DNA of 32,775 bases from an uncultured Clostridia bacterium (GTDB lineage Bacteria > Bacillota > Clostridia > Oscillospirales > Oscillospiraceae): NCBI GenBank assembly GCA_945948535.1, contig CAMFBN010000027.1, forward strand, positions 1 through 32,775, given 5' to 3'. Both the position numbers and the translations under genes were made by a program. Numbering within the stretch: position 1 is the first letter of the stretch; each line of letters begins with the position of its first letter. This document shows, one piece after another, positions 29,451 to 32,775 of this stretch. The notes under the pieces were generated by a model that was not told the origin of the DNA, made no database searches, and saw only the letters and a list, made by a program, of their open reading frames with translations.

Positions 29451-29625
29451 TTCATACATTCAGCCATTTCCCAACGCCGGTTTCCTTCCCGGACCATAGT
29501 GGTGCGCAGAATGGCGCCTGCCACATTTTGGTCAGCGTGCCTGCGCATTTTCATATGGAAATACTGATCTGCCCGGAAATTCGCGGGAAAAATAGGAAAA
29601 AGCGCACAGTATCGACCTGTTTTCC

Positions 29626-30537
29626 TCAAAATTCAGATTCGCCGCCGCTTTTGGACAGGGATTCGAAGCGGTTCCGGGTGAGCTGAATGAACTTCCTCAG
29701 TACGTCATCGCCGGGGTAGGGCTTATAGAACATTCCGTAGGACACCTCCGGTGCGTCCGTCAACGGCAGGGCGGTCAGCCGGACATCCCGGGGCACCAGA
29801 AATTCTGGAATCACTGCCGCGCCGAAGCCGGCCTGCATCAGGACTATGGACGCCTCGACGGAGGAACAGAAGTGAAAGTCCGCCGGACTTCTGCCCACCG
29901 CAAGCTCCCATTGCAGCTTGGCGGCATCCGGAATCAGATTGATCGGATTGCTGAAAATGAGCGACTGCTCCTTCAGATCCGCCATGGAAACGCGTTCCCG
30001 CTGGGCCAGCGGGCAGCTGCTGTCGCAGGCGCAGACAATGGGGCTTTTCAGCAATTCCGTAAAGGTCAGCCGGCTGTGCTCCTTTTCCCCGCCGCGGATG
30101 TCGAAAATCACATCCACTGTCCCGTTTTCCAGAAGCGCGTACAGCTGCTCATGGGGAACCACCACAAGGTGGGGGTGAAGATTCGGGTAAAGCGCGCCGA
30201 GGGCCTTCAGACTGTCCGACAGCAGGGTCAGCTGGTGATAGCTGCTGCACCCGATGGCAAGCTTCTCCACGGGGCGCTCCTCCGGGTTGTGGAAGCGCAG
30301 CTTCGCCTGGGCGGCAATGGCCACCATGCTCTGGGCATCGGAAAGGAAGGACTGACCCTCCGGGGTGATCTCCACCAGACGGGTGGTCCGCCGGAAGAGC
30401 TGCACATTTAACTCCGTTTCCAGAGACTTGATCTGATGGGTGATGGCAGGCTGGGAAATATTCATTTTTTCCGCAGCCTTGGCAAAGCTCAGCGTGTTGG
30501 CGACTGCCAGAAAGCAGCTCAGCTGAAAGGTGTTCAT
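29626..30537 (-). CDS. LysR family transcriptional regulator
   Basis: The 303-residue protein is a full-length LysR regulator. The winged helix is at 1-60 (MNTFQLSCFLAVANTLSFAK, AAEKMNISQPAITHQIKSLE, LFRRTTRLVEITPEG) and the two-part effector domain follows (LAIGCSSYHQLTLLSDSL, GTVDVIFDIRGG, MQAGFGAAVIPEFLVPRDVR). Length and frame are normal, in contrast to the broken LysR at 14808. The start follows GGAGGGG. It is convergent to the aconitase X operon and divergent from hsp20. Its target is not evident; LysR proteins often control the neighbouring divergent gene, but hsp20 has its own CIRCE control. Confidence 0.92.
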   Translation of the reverse strand: MNTFQLSCFLAVANTLSFAKAAEKMNISQPAITHQIKSLETELNVQLFRRTTRLVEITPEGQSFLSDAQSMVAIAAQAKLRFHNPEERPVEKLAIGCSSYHQLTLLSDSLKALGALYPNLHPHLVVVPHEQLYALLENGTVDVIFDIRGGEKEHSRLTFTELLKSPIVCACDSSCPLAQRERVSMADLKEQSLIFSNPINLIPDAAKLQWELAVGRSPADFHFCSSVEASIVLMQAGFGAAVIPEFLVPRDVRLTALPLTDAPEVSYGMFYKPYPGDDVLRKFIQLTRNRFESLSKSGGESEF

Positions 30538-30579
30538 AGCGTTTGCTCCCCTCCATCCCTTTTTGGGAAGTATGAAGTG

Positions 30580-30608
30580 ATGATATCACACCGGAGAGGG
30601 AAATACAA
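30580..30608 (-). promoter_or_regulatory. Promoter of the lysR gene
   Basis: On the minus strand TTGTAT (30603-30608) and TATCAT (30580-30585) are 17 bases apart. The imperfect dyad GTGATGATATCAC (30577-30589) overlaps the -10 box and could be an autoregulatory site. Confidence 0.6.
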
Positions 30609-30763
30609 TCCAAAGACAGGTAAATAATAAAAAAGTTGTATCATATTCGATAAAATAAGATTATGACTGTGGGAAAGCGGCTGCCAATGGGGGATTATCG
30701 TGCGGTTTTCCTCCTCAATTAATAAATATAATTTATTATAATTAAAAAATTTCTATTATGGAT

Positions 30764-30790
30764 TTAGCACTCAGGCCTTGATAGTGCTAA
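30764..30790 (+). promoter_or_regulatory. CIRCE operator (HrcA binding site)
   Basis: TTAGCACTC (30764-30772), nine bases, TAGTGCTAA (30782-30790) matches the CIRCE consensus TTAGCACTC-N9-GAGTGCTAA except for one base. It overlaps the -35 region of hsp20, so HrcA should repress the gene at normal temperature. Confidence 0.92.
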
Positions 30791-30805
30791 AAATGGTGGT
30801 ATAAT
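30778..30805 (+). promoter_or_regulatory. Promoter of hsp20
   Basis: TTGATA (30778-30783) and TATAAT (30800-30805) are 16 bases apart, and the -35 box lies within the right half of CIRCE. AAAGGAG precedes the ATG at 30863. Confidence 0.8.
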
Positions 30806-30862
30806 GCGGATAAACAAATTCACATGGGGCTGAACCCCCCAATGTTGAAAGGAGCAATTTTT

Positions 30863-31279
30863 ATGTACACCACTTATACCTTTGCGAGAAACCTGTTTGA
30901 CGAGATTGCCGATTCCGCTTTCGGCAACCACAATACTACGGGCCTCATGAACACGGATATCCGGGAGACTGAGAAGGGCTTCGAGATGGCGGTTGACCTG
31001 CCCGGCGTTCAAAAGGAGAACGTGAGCGCGGAGCTGAAGGACGGCTACCTGCACATCAGCGCCACCATCAGCCGCTCCAGCGACCCGGAGGAAGGCAAGT
31101 CCCGGTATCTGCGCCGGGAGCGCTTCGTCGGCACCATGCGCCGCACCTTCTATGTAGGCGACAAGGTCACCCAGGAGGACATCCACGCCCGGTTCCAGAA
31201 TGGCGTCCTGTGCATCTTCATTCCCAAGAAGCAGCAGCCTGCTCTGGAGGAGAAGAAGCTGATCGCCATTGAAGACTGA
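30863..31279 (+). CDS. hsp20: Hsp20/alpha-crystallin family small heat shock protein
   Basis: The 138-residue protein has the alpha-crystallin domain at about 33-125: MNTDIRETEKGFEMAVDLPG, VSAELKDGYLHISATIS, YLRRERFVGTMRRTFYVGDK and a final strand NGVLCIFIPKK. Small heat shock proteins form oligomers that hold unfolding proteins for later refolding by ATP-dependent chaperones. The start at 30863 is set by AAAGGAG; an upstream ATG at 30824 has no site. Control by the CIRCE element is directly visible. Placing an sHSP under HrcA is less usual than for groE or dnaK operons but is known in other bacteria. It is a single-gene unit. Confidence 0.93.
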   Translation: MYTTYTFARNLFDEIADSAFGNHNTTGLMNTDIRETEKGFEMAVDLPGVQKENVSAELKDGYLHISATISRSSDPEEGKSRYLRRERFVGTMRRTFYVGDKVTQEDIHARFQNGVLCIFIPKKQQPALEEKKLIAIED

Positions 31280-31397
31280 TTTTTGCGACCCGTCACTTTA
31301 CAGGAGGAATCAAGGTCGCCAATCTCCCCAATAGCCAATCCATACGAATACCTCCTAAAAAACCTGCTTTTCACCCTTATTTCAACAGGCTCTACAC

Positions 31398-31435
31398 AGC
31401 CCCGGCGGGTAAGCCCAATCCCGCCGGGGCTTTTG
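31398..31435 (+). terminator. Terminator after hsp20
   Basis: AGCCCCGGCGGG (31398-31409) pairs with CCCGCCGGGGCT (31420-31431), followed by TTT. The 118 bases between the hsp20 stop and this hairpin hold no gene. Confidence 0.8.
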
Positions 31436-31442
31436 CGCCAAG

Positions 31443-31475
31443 AATCACCCCTCAGCACTGGACTGAGGGGTGATT
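31443..31475 (-). terminator. Terminator of the butyrate kinase gene
   Basis: AATCACCCCTCAG (31443-31455) pairs perfectly with CTGAGGGGTGATT (31463-31475). It lies 15 bases past the buk stop codon on the minus strand; a short T-rich stretch (ATTCTT) follows. Confidence 0.7.
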
Positions 31476-31490
31476 TGCTGAATCGCAATG

Positions 31491-32603
31491 TTATTTTTCC
31501 CAATCAAAGCCCCGGAACACGGGGAAGCCGGTGTACCGGTTTGCCTGCCGCTGGCCCCGGAGCACCTCCAGCACCGCGTCCGCCATGGCTTCTTGCTCAC
31601 ACTCGCCGGGGTAGACAGAAACCGGGGCGATCCAGCCGCAGCGTGCTTCCACGTCCTCCAGAATGTCATCGTAGCGCATCAGGCCGCCGGTCAGCAGAAT
31701 GCCGTCCACCTTGCCCTCCAGCACCGCGGCCATGCTGCCGATGGATTTGCAGAGCTGATAGATCATGGCATTCCAGACGGTTGCCGCTTTTTTGTCCCCT
31801 GCTTCCACCAGCGCGTGAATTTTTGCCGCGTCGGAGGTGCCGAAGTGGCTGACGAAGCCGCCGGACCGGGACAGCATAGCCCGCATTTCTGCTGTCGTGT
31901 GGCCCTGATCCAGGTATTGCAGCACCTCCATCACCGGGATAGAGCCAAGCCGGGTGGGGGTGAAGGGGCCGTCGCCGCCGGCGCCCTCTGTGCTGTCGAT
32001 CATACGCCCATTTTTGTGGGCAGTGATGGTGATGCCGCCGTCCACATGGCAGACGATCAGGTTCAGGTCCTCATAGCGCTTGCCCAGCTTTTTCGCGTGA
32101 ATGGCGGCAATGCCCTTCTGGTTCAGCACATGGGTCTGAGCCCGGCGGTACAGCCCCGCAATGCCGGTGAGCCGGGCGTAGTCGCACAGCTCGTCCACAT
32201 TGGTGGGATTCACGGTGTACATGGGCTTGTGGTATTCGGTGCCCAGCTCGTAGGCCAGCATGACACCCAGCTTCGCCGGGTGGTCGCTGCCGCCGCAGTC
32301 GGCGGCGGTGTCGGAAACCAGCCGTTCGTCAATTTCCATGACACCGGAGGTCTGGGAATAGGCGCAGCCGCCCCGGCCCACGAAGACATCCATATCGGCA
32401 GGGGTCATGCCGTGGGAGCGCAAAAAGTCCAGAAGCACCTGCTTGCGCATGGGCATCTGGCCGTTGGTGGTGGGATACCGTAACAGCTCCGGGGCATCGT
32501 GGAAGATGCTCTCGGTATACACATTTTTTTCGTCTTCAAAGAAGCTGACCTTGGTGGAGGTAGAGCCGGGATTGATGACCAGCATTTTTACGGGGGTTTT
32601 CAT
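31491..32603 (-). CDS. buk: Butyrate kinase
   Basis: The 370-residue protein is a butyrate kinase of the acetate/butyrate kinase (ASKHA) family. It converts butyryl phosphate and ADP to butyrate and ATP, the last step of one butyrate-forming route. Typical stretches are VINPGSTSTKVSFFED near 9-24, VFVGRGGCAYSQTSGVMEID, GGSDHPAKLGVMLA, VCHVDGGITITAHKNGRMID and ILLTGGLMRYDD. Length is normal and the frame is intact. GAAGG precedes the ATG at 32603; the Met at residue 7 is a possible later start. A weak -10 (TATGAT on the minus strand at 32646-32651) lies upstream. The usual partner, phosphate butyryltransferase, would lie outside the window if present. Confidence 0.93.
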   Translation of the reverse strand: MKTPVKMLVINPGSTSTKVSFFEDEKNVYTESIFHDAPELLRYPTTNGQMPMRKQVLLDFLRSHGMTPADMDVFVGRGGCAYSQTSGVMEIDERLVSDTAADCGGSDHPAKLGVMLAYELGTEYHKPMYTVNPTNVDELCDYARLTGIAGLYRRAQTHVLNQKGIAAIHAKKLGKRYEDLNLIVCHVDGGITITAHKNGRMIDSTEGAGGDGPFTPTRLGSIPVMEVLQYLDQGHTTAEMRAMLSRSGGFVSHFGTSDAAKIHALVEAGDKKAATVWNAMIYQLCKSIGSMAAVLEGKVDGILLTGGLMRYDDILEDVEARCGWIAPVSVYPGECEQEAMADAVLEVLRGQRQANRYTGFPVFRGFDWEK

Positions 32604-32651
32604 GGTGATGACCTTCTTTACTTCTGTGTCGGTTTTCTGCCCTCCATCATA

Positions 32652-32775
32652 CCACCTTTTGCGCCAAAAAGAAAGGGGCTAATGATCAGCGGGTTGAAAA
32701 AATGGGAGAAGCAATCCGCTCAATATCATTAAGTTAATTTAGTGCTACCCCTATGCTACATTTTTGCGGCATAGG
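32652..32775. other. Intergenic end of window
   Basis: No gene is seen. The last bases contain an inverted repeat CCTATGC (32749-32755) / GCATAGG (32769-32775) that runs to the window edge, possibly part of a larger structure outside. Confidence 0.4.

Noticed and set aside
29137..29499. Plus-strand 120-residue open frame between the aconitase X operon and lysR
   Set aside because: It runs through two strong terminators, has no RBS and shows no protein-like composition.

Overview
The window reads as a chromosomal segment of an anaerobic gut-type Clostridium relative (class Clostridia, probably Oscillospiraceae/Ruminococcaceae). The evidence is the moderately high GC content, strong Gram-positive ribosome binding sites, sigma-A-type promoters, a CIRCE heat-shock operator, a butyrate kinase, a citrate-fermentation locus and Tn4451-type tnpV genes. 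The species cannot be fixed from the sequence alone.

Left part (1-12253) is accessory DNA. It opens with the 5' end of a CHC2 zinc-finger primase gene typical of conjugative elements. Two nearly identical tnpV two-gene modules (274-929 and 6898-7541) follow. Between them sit a flavin reductase, a PHP phosphoesterase, a macrodomain protein with a C-terminal helical domain, a conserved unknown, a VWA protein and an ADP-ribosylglycohydrolase; the last five look like an ADP-ribose/nucleotide processing cluster. Then come a Phd-Doc toxin-antitoxin pair, a small membrane protein, a zinc-ribbon protein, the wreck of an OLD-ATPase plus UvrD-helicase (Gabija-like) locus, and an intact two-gene unit, DUF4869 plus a compact P-loop ATPase with an apparent TOPRIM domain. 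The part ends at a degenerate tRNA-Met-like 3' half (12254), which looks like an old attachment site. A GTGTCGCG/CGCGACAC palindrome occurs three times here.

Middle part (12300-20870) is a citrate and four-carbon acid-sugar catabolic locus eroded by internal deletions. citC, a citX-citG fusion and citF are intact. A LysR regulator has lost its middle. citD and citE are reduced to a citD head joined to a citE tail. A CitMHS-type transporter is cut off and joined to the tail of an LrgB gene. An isocitrate/isopropylmalate-type dehydrogenase head is fused in frame to an OtnK-OtnC (four-carbon acid sugar kinase plus class II aldolase) protein. A second, diverged citC 3' end with the same terminator and tRNA-like tail lies at 20650-20860, about 8.4 kb from the first.

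Right part (20870-32775) holds four units. The first is a 1028-residue secreted alanine-rich coiled-coil protein ending in an NlpC/P60-like domain that seems to lack its catalytic Cys and His. The second is a TetR regulator with palindromic operators before and after its gene, leading into an operon for an Old Yellow Enzyme-type Fe-S flavoenzyme and both subunits of an aconitase-X-type dehydratase (a dehydration-then-reduction pathway of unknown substrate). The third is a LysR regulator. The fourth is a CIRCE-controlled Hsp20 gene, followed by a butyrate kinase gene on the opposite strand. No rRNA, complete tRNA or CRISPR array was seen.
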